The notes under the pieces are model-generated. The model searched no databases. It saw only the letters and a program-made list of their open reading frames with translations, and had not been told where the DNA came from. Positions 56,073 to 64,000 of a stretch of 64,000 nt of DNA are shown in pieces. This DNA comes from Enterovirga aerilata. Lineage in GTDB: Bacteria > Pseudomonadota > Alphaproteobacteria > Rhizobiales > Beijerinckiaceae. The stretch spans positions 124,001 through 188,000 of the forward strand of contig NZ_JABEPP010000006.1 in assembly GCF_013044135.1 (NCBI RefSeq), written 5' to 3'. A program made the translations under genes and the position numbers. Position 1 is the first letter of the stretch. Each line of letters opens with the position of its first letter.

Positions 56073-56100
56073 GGCCGCTTTCCCCCCAAGGAGAACCAGG

Positions 56101-56538
56101 ATGGCTCTCAAGGTCGAACTGAAGCCCAACGAGCGGATCATCATCGGCACGGCCGTCATCCGCAACGGCGACACCCGCACGCGGCTCTTCATCGAAGGCG
56201 ACGCGCCGATCCTGCGCGAAAAGGATGTCCTCACCGCGTCCACTGCCGATACTCCGGCCAAGAAGATCTATCTCGCGCTCCAGCTCATGTATCTCCAGGG
56301 AGATCTGAGCGCTTCCGAAAAGATTTACTTCCCGCTGGTACGTGAGTTCCTCGCAGCGGCCCCGAGCGCGCTGCCGCTGGTGGACGAGATGAACAGCCTC
56401 GTGCTCGACGGCGAGTCTTACAAGGCGCTGAAGGCCGCCAAGGGCCTCGTCGCCTACGAGAAGGAATTGATGTCGAATGCAGCACGCGGCAGCCAACGCC
56501 TACGCGCAGGCGGCGAAGTACGCGCAGCCGCCCCGTGA
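56101..56538 (+). CDS. flbT: Flagellin mRNA regulator FlbT
   Basis: The 145-residue product starts MALKVELKPNERIIIGTAVIRNGDTRTRLFIEGDAPILREKDVLTASTADTPAKKIYLALQLMYL, a textbook FlbT. FlbT binds the 5' end of flagellin mRNA and represses or modulates its translation until the hook is complete. The ATG at 56101 follows AAGGAG. Its last 62 bases overlap flaF in another frame; without the overlap the protein would end near YEKELM, close to the usual FlbT C-terminus. Confidence 0.95.
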   Translation: MALKVELKPNERIIIGTAVIRNGDTRTRLFIEGDAPILREKDVLTASTADTPAKKIYLALQLMYLQGDLSASEKIYFPLVREFLAAAPSALPLVDEMNSLVLDGESYKALKAAKGLVAYEKELMSNAARGSQRLRAGGEVRAAAP

Positions 56539-56845
56539 GCTCGAGGCGGCTCTGCTGCTGAAGGCGGCCTACCGGCTGCAGACCCTGGCCGACGATTGGA
56601 GCAAGGCGGGTACGGAACTCGCGCCGGCCCTCACCTATAACGGCCGCATCTGGTCGATCCTGGCGACCTCCGCGACGGAGCCCTCGAACCCGCTGCCGAG
56701 CGCGATCAAGCAGAACATCGCCCAGCTCGCGGTCGTGATCTTCCAGCGGATCTTCGACATCAGCGAGGAACCCGGCCCCGAGAAGCTCGGCCTCCTCATC
56801 CGCATCAACCGCGACGTCGCGGCCGGGCTGCGCGGGCAGGGCTGA
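56477..56845 (+). CDS. flaF: Flagellar biosynthesis regulator FlaF
   Basis: The 122-residue protein starts MQHAAANAYAQAAKYAQPPRELEAALLLKAAYRLQTLADDW and contains ALTYNGRIWSILATSATEPSNPLPSAIKQNIAQLAVVIFQRIFDI, full-length FlaF. FlaF is needed for flagellin synthesis or secretion and acts opposite to FlbT. The N-terminal homology extends to the first residues, so the 62-base overlap with flbT seems genuine. It converges with the MaoC gene. Confidence 0.94.
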   Translation: MQHAAANAYAQAAKYAQPPRELEAALLLKAAYRLQTLADDWSKAGTELAPALTYNGRIWSILATSATEPSNPLPSAIKQNIAQLAVVIFQRIFDISEEPGPEKLGLLIRINRDVAAGLRGQG

Positions 56846-56860
56846 GGGAGGACCGGCGGC

Positions 56861-57319
56861 TCACTCCCCGACCACGGCGAGGGTGAGCCAGAGGGCGGCG
56901 AGGGCGGGCTTTTCGCTGCCTTCGATCTCGACCGTGACGTCATAACCGAGCAGGAATTCGTTCGTTCGCCTGGGCTCCAGCCGCGCGAGCGTGAAGCGGC
57001 CGCGAACGCGCGCGCCTGTCCTGACCGGCGAGAGGAACCGCACACGCTCGAAGCCGTAGTTCACGCCCATGCGCCTGCCCGAAAGGGGAGGGAGGGCATC
57101 GAGCGCGAAGGCCGACAGCAGCGAGAGCGTCAGGAACCCATGCGCGATCGTGCCGCCGAAATCCGTCTCGGCGCGGGCTCGGGCCTCGTGCACATGGATG
57201 AACTGGTGGTCGCCCGTGACATGGGCGAAGGCATCGATATCCGCCTGCGTGACCTCGCGCCAAGCCGAAACCCCGAGTTCCTGGCCGAGGCGCCCCTCGA
57301 GTTCGCTGATCGTGATCAT
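56861..57319 (-). CDS. MaoC-like (hot-dog) enoyl-CoA hydratase
   Basis: The 152-residue protein contains the hydratase-2 active-site pattern: DAFAHVTGDHQFIHVHEARA, with the conserved aspartate and histidine, and GGTIAHGFLTLSLLSA. It adds water to trans-2-enoyl-CoA with R stereochemistry in this family. The downstream neighbour on the same strand is a nitronate monooxygenase gene 23 bases upstream in transcription. The substrate is unknown. Confidence 0.9.
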   Translation of the reverse strand: MITISELEGRLGQELGVSAWREVTQADIDAFAHVTGDHQFIHVHEARARAETDFGGTIAHGFLTLSLLSAFALDALPPLSGRRMGVNYGFERVRFLSPVRTGARVRGRFTLARLEPRRTNEFLLGYDVTVEIEGSEKPALAALWLTLAVVGE

Positions 57320-57342
57320 GAGCTTGGTCGGAACGGAGGCGC

Positions 57343-58365
57343 TCAGCCGGCCAGCCGGAAGCGCCGCTCCAGGTCGAGCGCCGCCCGGTACTCGCGGACG
57401 AGCCGCTCGACCAGCTCAGCAGCCGGCACCACGCCCTTCACGGCCCCGATGCCCTGGCCCGAGCCCCATACGTCGCGCCACGCCTTCACCTGCTTCCCGC
57501 TCTCGTCGCGTGCCCCGAAATCCATCTTGACCGCCTCGATCTGGCCGAGGGCGTTCGGATCGAGCCCGGCCGCCACGATGGAGGGGCGAAGATAATTGCC
57601 ATGCACACCCGTGAACGCCGGCGAGTAGAGGATGTCCTCCGACGCGCTCTCGACGATCATCTGCTTGTAGCACGGCGGCGCATTGGCCTCCTCGGTCGCG
57701 ATGAAGGCCGAGCCGACATAGCCGAAATCGGCGCCCAGGATCTCGGCGGCCCGGATGGCGCGGCCGGTCGCGATCGCGCCCGAGAGGGCGAGCGGGCCGT
57801 CGAACCACTCGCGGATCTCCTGGACGAGCGCGAAGGGCGAGATCGTGCCGGCATGGCCGCCCGCGCCCGCCGCAACTGCGATGAGCCCGTCCGCGCCCTT
57901 CTCGATCGCCTTGCGGGCGAAGGTCTGGTTGATGATGTCGTGCAGCGTGATGCCGCCCCAGGCATGGACCGCGTGGTTCACGTCCTCGCGTGCGCCGAGC
58001 GACGTGATGACGATCGGCACCCTGTAGCGGGCGCAGACCTCCAGGTCGCGCTCGAGGCGCGTGTTCGAGCGGTGGACGATCTGGTTCACGGCGAAGGGCG
58101 CAGCCGGGCGTTCGGGATGGGCGCGGTCATGCGCCGCGAGCTCCTCCGTGATCCGCGCCAGCCATTCGTCGAGCATCGATTCGGGCCGCGCATTGAGGGC
58201 CGGGAAGGAGCCGACCACCCCGGCCTTGCACTGCGCGATCACGAGGTCCGGGCTCGACACGATGAACATGGGCGAGGCGATCGCCGGGATCCGGAGCCGC
58301 CCGTCGAAGACGCGGCGCCAGTCGGCGGATGCGCGGCCTGCGGCCTCGTTGACTTCGCTTGCCAA
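57343..58365 (-). CDS. Nitronate monooxygenase (NPD-like flavoprotein)
   Basis: The 340-residue TIM-barrel flavoprotein shows the family elements RIPAIASPMFIVSSPDLVIAQCKAGVVGSFPALNARP, GITLHDIINQTFARKAIEKGADGLIAVAAGAGGHAG and LSGAIATGRAIRAAEILGADFGYVGSAFIATEEA. It oxidises alkyl nitronates using FMN and oxygen, or acts as a 2-nitropropane-dioxygenase-like enoyl reductase. The start is TTG 58365, eight bases after GGAGAGG; no ATG or GTG fits the N-terminus. It is transcribed ahead of the MaoC gene. Confidence 0.9.
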   Translation of the reverse strand: MASEVNEAAGRASADWRRVFDGRLRIPAIASPMFIVSSPDLVIAQCKAGVVGSFPALNARPESMLDEWLARITEELAAHDRAHPERPAAPFAVNQIVHRSNTRLERDLEVCARYRVPIVITSLGAREDVNHAVHAWGGITLHDIINQTFARKAIEKGADGLIAVAAGAGGHAGTISPFALVQEIREWFDGPLALSGAIATGRAIRAAEILGADFGYVGSAFIATEEANAPPCYKQMIVESASEDILYSPAFTGVHGNYLRPSIVAAGLDPNALGQIEAVKMDFGARDESGKQVKAWRDVWGSGQGIGAVKGVVPAAELVERLVREYRAALDLERRFRLAG

Positions 58366-58398
58366 GGTGCAATCCTCTCCCGCTGACGGAGGCGGCGC

Positions 58399-58662
58399 AT
58401 GCCGACGATGAACATCGACCTGACCGCGGAACTTGCGGAATTCGTAGAACACGAAGTCCGCAGCGGACGCTACACCTCGGCCAGCGAACTCGTGCACGAG
58501 AGCCTGATCCTGCTCGAGCGCGAGAGGGAATACGAGGCGGAACGGGAACTGGCTCTGCGCGAGGCCGTGCAGGCCGGGATCGACCAGGCCGAACGCGGTA
58601 TCTTCAGCGACCGCACGGTCAGCGACATCGCTGCCGAGGTCCTCAGAGAGAAGCAGGCCTAG
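58399..58662 (+). CDS. parD: ParD-type antitoxin
   Basis: The 87-residue product has the ribbon-helix-helix start MNIDLTAELAEFVEHEVRSGRYTSASELVHESLILLE typical of ParD/CopG. An acidic C-terminal helix that would mask ParE follows. The first ATG at 58399 follows CGGAGG; an internal ATG at 58408 aligns better with some family members. It directly precedes the toxin gene. The pair is inserted between oppositely transcribed metabolic genes. Confidence 0.88.
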   Translation: MPTMNIDLTAELAEFVEHEVRSGRYTSASELVHESLILLEREREYEAERELALREAVQAGIDQAERGIFSDRTVSDIAAEVLREKQA

Positions 58663-58663
58663 C

Positions 58664-59032
58664 TTGCAGGCTCGCCTCACGCCGCTCGCAGACTTGGATG
58701 TCGCGGCAGCGTTGAGGAGTACGTTCGATCTGTTCGGGCCCCGGCAGGTCGCAACCTACACGGAGCTGATCGAGGCCGCGATATGCGATCTGGCCGTCGA
58801 TCCCGAGCGAATCGGGTCCCGCCCAAGGCCGGAACTCGGCCGCGCAATGCGTTCCCTCCATCTGTCCCATGTGGCGGGCCGCCAGCGAGGAGCCCGTCAC
58901 GAGATCTACTATCGGGTTCAGGCGGCGAAGGGCGGTCAGCCGGAACTCGTGATCATGCGCATCCTCCACGACGCCATGGACCCGGCAGGGCGAGTCAAGG
59001 CTGCGCTGCGGGGCGACCTCAGGCGATCGTGA
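58664..59032 (+). CDS. parE: ParE/RelE-superfamily toxin
   Basis: The 122-residue protein starts at TTG 58664, one base after the antitoxin stop. It matches the ParE fold: TPLADLDVAAALRSTFDLFGPRQVATYTELIEAAICDLAVDPERIGSRPRPELGRAMRSLHLSHVAGR with the conserved arginines, then ARHEIYYRVQ and LVIMRILHDAMDP. ParE toxins inhibit gyrase and RelE cleaves mRNA; which applies cannot be told. Unlike the vapBC locus, both genes are intact. Its end overlaps the SDR gene by 14 bases. Confidence 0.85.
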   Translation: MQARLTPLADLDVAAALRSTFDLFGPRQVATYTELIEAAICDLAVDPERIGSRPRPELGRAMRSLHLSHVAGRQRGARHEIYYRVQAAKGGQPELVIMRILHDAMDPAGRVKAALRGDLRRS

Positions 59033-59783
59033 CGCCCCCGTCGGCCACGATAACCTGGCCGGTGATGAAGCTCGCCGCATCCGAAGCAAGGAACGCCGCG
59101 ACCGGCGCGATCTCGTGCGGCTCGCCGATGCGCCGCAGCGGCGTCGCGGCGTTGCGCTCCGCCACGCGCGCCTCGTCCTCCCAGAGCGCCTTCGCAAAAT
59201 CGGTCTTCACGAGGCCGGGCGCGATGCAGTTCACGCGCACGTTCTTCGGGCCCCATTCGACGGCGAGATTGCGGGCGAGCGCGAAATCCGCGGCCTTCGA
59301 GATGCCGTAGCCGCCGATGTTTTCCGTGCCGCGGAGGCCCGCGATCGAGGACACGATCACGATCGATCCGCCGCCGCGTTCGGCCATGCCGGGCAGGACG
59401 AGGCCGCAAAGCCAGAGGTTGGACTTCACGTTCGAGCCCATGATCTTGTCGAAGGCCTCGTCGGAGAGCGAGGCCATGGGCCCGTAGGTCGGGTTCACGG
59501 CCGCGTTGCAGACGAGGATGTCGACGCGCCCGAAGCGTTCGACCGTTCCCGCGACCAGCGCCTCGACCTCCGGCTTGCGGCCGATGTTGCAGGGAATCAC
59601 CTGCGCCTCCCCGCCGGCGGCCCTGATCGCCTCGGCGACCGGCCGGCAGGCCTCCTCCTTGCGGCTCGACACCACGACCTTGGCGCCGAGCCGGCCGAAG
59701 AGCTCGGCCGTGGCACGCCCGATCCCGCGCGAGGAGCCGGTGATGATCGCGACCTTGCCGGTCAGGGAGAAAGGAGAGGTCAT
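59019..59783 (-). CDS. Short-chain dehydrogenase/reductase (SDR)
   Basis: The 254-residue protein has cofactor motif TGSSRGIGRATAE, NAA (VCNAAVNPTYG), catalytic serine in VIVSSIAGLRG and YGISKAADFA (Y-x3-K), ending GQVIVADGGVTIA. It is a classical SDR. The arginine-rich TGxxRGIG with SSRKEE suggests NADPH preference. Flanking acyl-CoA dehydrogenases suggest a fatty or hydroxy acid pathway role. The ATG at 59783 has AAGGAGAGG at six bases. Confidence 0.92.
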   Translation of the reverse strand: MTSPFSLTGKVAIITGSSRGIGRATAELFGRLGAKVVVSSRKEEACRPVAEAIRAAGGEAQVIPCNIGRKPEVEALVAGTVERFGRVDILVCNAAVNPTYGPMASLSDEAFDKIMGSNVKSNLWLCGLVLPGMAERGGGSIVIVSSIAGLRGTENIGGYGISKAADFALARNLAVEWGPKNVRVNCIAPGLVKTDFAKALWEDEARVAERNAATPLRRIGEPHEIAPVAAFLASDAASFITGQVIVADGGVTIA

Positions 59784-59794
59784 CTGGGCTCCAT

Positions 59795-59884
59795 TGTCAT
59801 GGCCGGGCTCGTCCCGGCCATACTGGTGCGTGAAGCGACCGGGCTCTTCCAACCGAGGCTGCCGGGACACGCCCGGCGATGACA
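59795..59884. repeat. Palindromic intergenic element B
   Basis: TGTCATGGCCGGGC (59795-59808) and GCCCGGCGATGACA (59871-59884) are inverted repeats matching at 13 of 14 positions, enclosing 62 bases. GGCCGGGCTCGTCCCGGCC at the left end is itself a hairpin. Its ends match element A at 8925-9035, so it is a dispersed family. It fills most of the gap between the SDR and kinase-like genes. Confidence 0.72.
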
Positions 59885-59892
59885 CCGAAGTG

Positions 59893-60948
59893 CTACCCCC
59901 GCGCAATTTCCCAGCCGCGCTCCGCCAGCAGCGTCGCGCGCTCCCCATGCGAGGTCGCGTCGGCCGAGGAGGCGTTGCCCTTCTTGCCGCGCGCGATGAC
60001 CCCTTCGAGGATCACGGCGATCCGGAACAGCGAGAAGGCGAAATGGAACGGCGTGAGCGCGTCCTTCCGCCCCGTCTTCGCCATGTACCGGCTGACATAT
60101 TCGTCCTGCGACGGGATGCCGAGCGCCTGGAGATCCAGGCCGCGCATACCGCGGAAGGCCTCGGGCGGGTTGATGTAGGGCAGGCAATTATAGGCGAGAT
60201 CGGCCAGCGGATGGCCGAGGGTCGAGAGCTCCCAGTCCAGGATGCCGATCACGCGCGGCTCGGTGGCATGGAAGATCATGTTGTCGAGCCGGAAGTCGCC
60301 ATGGCAGATCGCGGTGTCGTCGCTGTCCGGCACGTGCTCCGGCAGCCATTCGGCGAGCCTGTCGATCGCCGGGTTCTCGCGCGTGCGGGACTGCTCCCAC
60401 TGCTTGGACCAGCGGCCGATCTGCCGGGCGAAGTAGTTGCCGGGCCGGCCGTAATCGGCGAGGCCGATCGCACGCCAATCCGCCATGTGCAGTCGGGCGA
60501 GGGCGTCGACCATGCCTTCGTAGATGCCGGCGCGCGCCTCGCGCGGCAGTTCGGGCAAGGTCGGCTCCCAGAAGATGCGGCCGCGCAGCCGCTCCATCAG
60601 GTAGAAGGGCGTGCCGATCACCTCGCGGTCCGGGCAGAACAGCACGGCGCGCGGCACCGGCACGTCCGTCTTCGCCAGGGCCTCGATCACGCGGTACTCG
60701 CGGTCGACCGCGTGCGCGGACGGCAGGAGCTCGCCCGGCGGCTGCTTGCGCAGGACGTATTCGCCCCTGTCCGTCACGACCAGGAAGGTCGGATTGGACT
60801 GCCCGCCGCGCATCTGGCGCAGCTCGACCAGCCTCTCGCCCAGCCGGTCGCCCAGGAGTTCGGCAAGCCGGGTCGTGTCGAAGCGATGCGCCTCCCGGAC
60901 GGGGATCGTCTCGGAATCCGCCTCGTTTGCTGCGGGCCCTTCCGTCAT
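59893..60948 (-). CDS. APH-like phosphotransferase (ACAD10/11 kinase-type)
   Basis: The 351-residue protein contains the aminoglycoside-phosphotransferase-like motifs QSNPTFLV (nucleotide loop), [12 protein letters not shown] (Brenner motif with catalytic aspartate) and [19 protein letters not shown] (metal aspartate). Family members near acyl-CoA dehydrogenases resemble the kinase half of mammalian ACAD10/11, which phosphorylates 4-hydroxyacyl-CoAs. The start overlaps the stop of the upstream dehydrogenase gene by four bases. Aminoglycoside resistance is not implied. Confidence 0.88.
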   Translation of the reverse strand: MTEGPAANEADSETIPVREAHRFDTTRLAELLGDRLGERLVELRQMRGGQSNPTFLVVTDRGEYVLRKQPPGELLPSAHAVDREYRVIEALAKTDVPVPRAVLFCPDREVIGTPFYLMERLRGRIFWEPTLPELPREARAGIYEGMVDALARLHMADWRAIGLADYGRPGNYFARQIGRWSKQWEQSRTRENPAIDRLAEWLPEHVPDSDDTAICHGDFRLDNMIFHATEPRVIGILDWELSTLGHPLADLAYNCLPYINPPEAFRGMRGLDLQALGIPSQDEYVSRYMAKTGRKDALTPFHFAFSLFRIAVILEGVIARGKKGNASSADATSHGERATLLAERGWEIARG

Positions 60949-62213
60949 GACTGGCCCGAGGACGGCGGGAAGCTCTCGCGAGGGCCGGTATTCGCGCCCT
61001 GGTGCTTCTTCAGCTCCATCTTGGCGACGGTTTCGCGATGCACCTCGTCCGGCCCGTCGGCGAAGCGCAGCGTCCGGGAATGGGCATAGGCCGCCGCGAG
61101 ATGGAAGTCCTGGCTGAGGCCGCCGGCGCCGCAGACCTGCATGGCGCGGTCCACCACCGTGCAGGCGACGTTCGGGGCGACGACCTTGATCATGGCGATC
61201 TCGGCCCGGGCCGCCTTGTTGCCGACCGTATCCATCATGTGTGCGGCCTGGAGCGTCAGGAGCCGCGCCTGGTCGATCTGCATGCGCGATTCCGCGATCC
61301 AGTGGCGCGTCACGCCCTGGTCGGCGATCGACTTGCCGAAGGGGAAGCGCGACAGCGCGCGACGGCAGAGCGTCTCGAGCGCGCGCTCGGCGACGCCGAT
61401 CGAGCGCATGCAATGGTGGATGCGCCCCGGGCCGAGCCTTCCTTGAGCGATCTCGAAACCGCGGCCCTCGCCGAGCAGGATGTTGGACTTCGGCACGCGC
61501 ACGTTTTCGAAGACGATCTCGGCATGGCCGTGCGGCGCGTCGTCGTAGCCGAAGACGGTGAGCGGCCGGACGATGGTGATCCCGGGCGTGTCCATGGGGA
61601 CGAGCACCATGGATTGCTGCCGGTGCTTCTCGGCATTCGGATCCGTCTTGCCCATCAGGATCGAGATCTTGCAGCGCGGGTCGGGCGCACCGGTGATCCA
61701 CCACTTGCGGCCGTTGATGACGTAGTGGTCGCCGTCGGACCTGATCTCGGTCTGGATGTTGGTCGCGTCGGAGGAGGCGACCGCGGGTTCCGTCATGGCG
61801 AAGCAGGAGCGGATCTCGCCTTCCATCAGCGGCTTCAGCCAGCGCTCCTTCTGCGCCTCGGTGCCGTAGCGGATGATGGTCTCCATGTTGCCCGTGTCGG
61901 GCGCCGAACAGTTGAACGGCTCCGCCCCGATCGGCGAGCGGCCCATGATCTCGCAGATCTGGCCGTATTCGACGTTGGTCAGCCCGTCCGGATAGTGCTC
62001 CTTCGGCAGGAACAGGTTCCAGAGCCCCGCCGCCTTCGCCTTCCTCTTCAGCTCCTCCATGACCGGCGGGATGGTCCAGCGGTCGGAGGCCTTGTTCACG
62101 AAGTCCTCGTATTCGTGCTCGGCCGGATAGACATGCTCCTCCATGAAGGCCGCGACGCGGTCGCGCAGCTCCTCCGCGCGTGCGCTCATGGGGGGGATGG
62201 TCACGGTGCTCAT
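60945..62213 (-). CDS. Acyl-CoA dehydrogenase, ACAD11-like
   Basis: The 422-residue protein shows [20 protein letters not shown] (flavin/substrate loop), [14 protein letters not shown] and [62 protein letters not shown] is typical of the ACAD10/11-type group. It oxidises acyl-CoA to enoyl-CoA with FAD. The ending ELKKH is common in this group. It is encoded 5 bases after the second dehydrogenase and overlaps the kinase-like gene. Confidence 0.93.
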   Translation of the reverse strand: MSTVTIPPMSARAEELRDRVAAFMEEHVYPAEHEYEDFVNKASDRWTIPPVMEELKRKAKAAGLWNLFLPKEHYPDGLTNVEYGQICEIMGRSPIGAEPFNCSAPDTGNMETIIRYGTEAQKERWLKPLMEGEIRSCFAMTEPAVASSDATNIQTEIRSDGDHYVINGRKWWITGAPDPRCKISILMGKTDPNAEKHRQQSMVLVPMDTPGITIVRPLTVFGYDDAPHGHAEIVFENVRVPKSNILLGEGRGFEIAQGRLGPGRIHHCMRSIGVAERALETLCRRALSRFPFGKSIADQGVTRHWIAESRMQIDQARLLTLQAAHMMDTVGNKAARAEIAMIKVVAPNVACTVVDRAMQVCGAGGLSQDFHLAAAYAHSRTLRFADGPDEVHRETVAKMELKKHQGANTGPRESFPPSSGQS

Positions 62214-62218
62214 GGGGA

Positions 62219-63370
62219 TCAGGCCGCCTTGAAGAGGCCGCCGGCTTCGGCGACGCGAGAGAGGTGGTGGTCGGCATCGCCGAAGGCGGTGTCGATCATG
62301 GTCATGCGCTTGAAATAGTGCCCCACGGAATATTCCTGGGTCACGCCGACGCCGCCGTGCAGCTGGATCGCCTGCTGGCCCACGAAGCGGCCCGAGCGTC
62401 CGATCTGGACCTTCGCGGCCGACACGGCGTGCGAGCGCTCGGCCGGGTCGTCGGCGGCCGACATCATGGTGGCGTAGAAGGCCATGGAGCGCGCCTGCTC
62501 GATCATGACCACCATGTCGGCCGCCCGGTGCTGCAGCACCTGGAAGGAGCCGATCGGCACGCCGAACTGCTTGCGGGTCTTCATGTAGTCGACCGTCAGC
62601 TCGCGCATGCGGTCCATCACGCCGATTGCCTCCGCGCAGAGCGCTGCGATCGCCTCGTCGACGACGCGCTCCACCACGGGCAATGCGCCCTCCGGATTCC
62701 CGATCACTCCCTCTGGCCCGACCCGGACATTGTCGAAGGTGATCTCGGCTCCCCGCATCCCGTCCTGGGTAGGATAGCCGCGCCGGGAGACGCCGGGCGC
62801 CTTCGCGTCGACGAGGAATAGGCCGATACCCTTCCGATCGCGCTGCGAGCCGCCGGTGCGCGCCGTGACGAGAAGCTTGTCGGCCGAGTCGCCGTGCAGG
62901 ACGACGCCCTTTTCGCCGTTCAGCACGAAACCCTCGCCGTCCTTCTTGGCCGTTGTCGATACGTCATGGAGGTCGTAGCGCGAGCCGCGCTCCACCTGCG
63001 CGAAGGCAAGGGTTAGCTCGCCGGCGGCCACCTTGGGCAGGAGCTCCGCCTGCTGCGCCTCGCTCGCGCCATGCCGGAGCAGCCCGCCGCCGAGGATGAC
63101 CGTCGAGAGATAGGGCTCGACCACGATGCCGCGCCCGAACGCCTCCATGACGATCATGGTCTCGACGGCGCCGCCGCCGATCCCGCCATGTTCTTCGGCG
63201 AAAGGCACGGCGAGGAGCCCGAGTTCGGCGAATTGACGCCAGTTCTCGCGGCTATAACCGTCCGGCTCGGCGATGAACCCCTTCCGGCTCTCGAAATCGT
63301 AGCGATCGGCAATGAAGCGATCGACCGACTCCTTGAGGAGCCTCTGCTCTTCGGTCAGGTCGAAATCCAA
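62219..63370 (-). CDS. Acyl-CoA dehydrogenase
   Basis: The 383-residue protein begins [32 protein letters not shown] and has [54 protein letters not shown] and [23 protein letters not shown]. The catalytic glutamate expected in other families could not be placed with certainty. The start is TTG 63370, seven bases after CGGAG; the longer frame upstream would overlap the DUF559 gene. It forms an operon with the next two genes. Confidence 0.92.
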   Translation of the reverse strand: MDFDLTEEQRLLKESVDRFIADRYDFESRKGFIAEPDGYSRENWRQFAELGLLAVPFAEEHGGIGGGAVETMIVMEAFGRGIVVEPYLSTVILGGGLLRHGASEAQQAELLPKVAAGELTLAFAQVERGSRYDLHDVSTTAKKDGEGFVLNGEKGVVLHGDSADKLLVTARTGGSQRDRKGIGLFLVDAKAPGVSRRGYPTQDGMRGAEITFDNVRVGPEGVIGNPEGALPVVERVVDEAIAALCAEAIGVMDRMRELTVDYMKTRKQFGVPIGSFQVLQHRAADMVVMIEQARSMAFYATMMSAADDPAERSHAVSAAKVQIGRSGRFVGQQAIQLHGGVGVTQEYSVGHYFKRMTMIDTAFGDADHHLSRVAEAGGLFKAA

Positions 63371-63383
63371 CTGCGTGCTCCGT

Positions 63384-63749
63384 TCAATTCGCGCGGTTGT
63401 ACGGTGATCGCACATCCGGAGAGGCCGGGTTGCGAGCGCTCCACTCGCCGCGCAAAGCTGCGAGGATCGTGTCCAGGACGACGATCTTGCGTCGGTCGAC
63501 ATCCTGATTGGTGAAGCGGAGCACCTGATAACCCTCGCGCGACAAGAGCCTGTCCCGTTCTCGATCGGCAGCCTCGATAGCCGGATCGCGACCATGCTGC
63601 TCTCCGTCGAGCTCCACGATCAGGCGCTGCTTGAGGCAAGCGAAATCGACAACGTATCTCCCGATCGGAACCTGCCGGCGGAAGTGGAACCCCAGCGGTA
63701 CGAGCACTTCCCGGATCCAGTTCCAGACCTTCACCTCGTGGCGCGTCAT
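63384..63749 (-). CDS. DUF559 (Vsr-like endonuclease fold) protein
   Basis: From ATG 63749 the product is 121 residues, containing FHFRRQVPIGRYVVDFACLKQRLIVELDGEQHG and YQVLRFTNQDVDRRKIVVLDTILAAL. This is a DUF559 protein, distantly related to Vsr-type nucleases; VDFAC aspartate and ELDGEQH form the putative active site. Family proteins usually carry an SLRRxMTxxE helix before this point, so the true start may be TTG 63761 or further upstream. It is 13 bases before the dehydrogenase TTG. A 128-bp palindromic element precedes it. Confidence 0.85.
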   Translation of the reverse strand: MTRHEVKVWNWIREVLVPLGFHFRRQVPIGRYVVDFACLKQRLIVELDGEQHGRDPAIEAADRERDRLLSREGYQVLRFTNQDVDRRKIVVLDTILAALRGEWSARNPASPDVRSPYNRAN

Positions 63750-63837
63750 GCGGCGGCGCAAAGAACGTGAGACGCCGGCCGGAAGATCGGAGTGCGGGCG
63801 GCCCCGTGCCGCAAGAATGCGATCTGTTACGACCTCC

Positions 63838-63965
63838 GTTGATCCTCCCCCGGAGGGGGAGGTGGCAGGCGCGTCAGCGCCTGACGGAGGGGGACTGCCC
63901 ACCCGGCGTGCCCCACCCCGGCTCGGCTTCGCCGACTCGGCCCTCCCCTCCGGGGAGGGATCAAC
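63838..63965. repeat. 128-bp palindromic element with 8-bp terminal inverted repeats
   Basis: GTTGATCC (63838-63845) and GGATCAAC (63958-63965) are perfect terminal inverted repeats. Just inside are two self-complementary blocks: CCTCCCCCGGAGGGGGAGG on the left and CCCTCCCCTCCGGGGAGGG on the right. The centre holds GGCGC-GTCA-GCGCC and other small stems. This resembles the GGGGGAGG-type repeats frequent in alphaproteobacterial genomes. It lies about 90 bases before the DUF559 gene. No other copy occurs in this window. Confidence 0.8.
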
Positions 63966-64000
63966 GCCGCGTGTGCTCCCGCCGCTCGTCACAGCCCCAA

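Noticed and set aside
63750-63992. N-terminal extension of the DUF559 gene
   Set aside because: The frame passes through the palindromic element and encodes Pro/Ser/Gly-rich sequence with no match to the family.

Overview
The window is high-GC DNA from an alphaproteobacterium, most likely of the Hyphomicrobiales (Rhizobiales) side of the class. Class-specific markers support this: GcrA, FliX, FlbT and FlaF, two roughly 500-residue flagellins, a FlaG-like protein, the flgI-flgJ-flbY order seen in Caulobacter, DUF3297, and a YcjX/TIGR01620 pair. I cannot fix the genus. No rRNA, tRNA, CRISPR array, IS element or prophage was seen. The region looks like ordinary chromosome with small accessory insertions.

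Layout. Positions 1-5400 hold the 5' part of a type VI secretion gene (tssK, running off the left edge), a class III adenylate cyclase, the NHEJ protein Ku, a serine beta-lactamase-like hydrolase and a SEC-C protein. Positions 5393-9700 hold the translation operon rpmI-rplT-pheS-pheT (minus strand). Positions 9930-12410 hold an orphaned VapB antitoxin with a wrecked vapC, then dut, an Rrf2 regulator and cysK. Positions 12500-24720 hold housekeeping and accessory genes: a CoA-transferase, Nudix, metallophosphoesterase, YbaK, HrpB, a diguanylate cyclase, a lipoprotein, and a giant transglutaminase/DUF2126 protein. Positions 24900-31590 hold a complete phosphate regulon, phoR-pstSCAB-phoU-phoB, with a three-repeat Pho box in front of pstS. 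Positions 31650-39540 hold a VOC protein, gcrA, a secreted protein with an ECF sigma/anti-sigma pair, recJ, sixA, and ycjX with its membrane partner.

Positions 39630-56850 are mainly flagellar: flgE-flgK-flgL, fliX divergent from flgI-flgJ-flbY, flaG, two flagellins, flbT and flaF. They are interrupted by a branched-chain amino-acid-type ABC transporter (livHMGFK). Two good sigma-54 (-24/-12) promoters precede flgE and flgI. CtrA-like half-site pairs and GANTC sites lie in several flagellar gaps, fitting the CtrA/GcrA/CcrM then FliX-FlbD-sigma-54 logic known from Caulobacter. Positions 56860-63750 hold acyl-CoA and oxidoreductase metabolism: a MaoC-like hydratase, a nitronate monooxygenase, an SDR, and a kinase-like protein overlapping an acyl-CoA dehydrogenase (a split version of the ACAD10/11 architecture), followed by a second dehydrogenase. 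A ParDE toxin-antitoxin pair is wedged among them. The right edge holds a DUF559 nuclease-like gene preceded by a 128-bp palindromic element with 8-bp terminal inverted repeats. That is the most system-like unexplained association in the window.

Most starts were chosen by family alignment and Shine-Dalgarno sequences. Several genes use TTG (pstC, livH, nitronate monooxygenase, parE, the second acyl-CoA dehydrogenase) or GTG (phoR, ycjX, flgK, ybaK, anti-sigma, transglutaminase).
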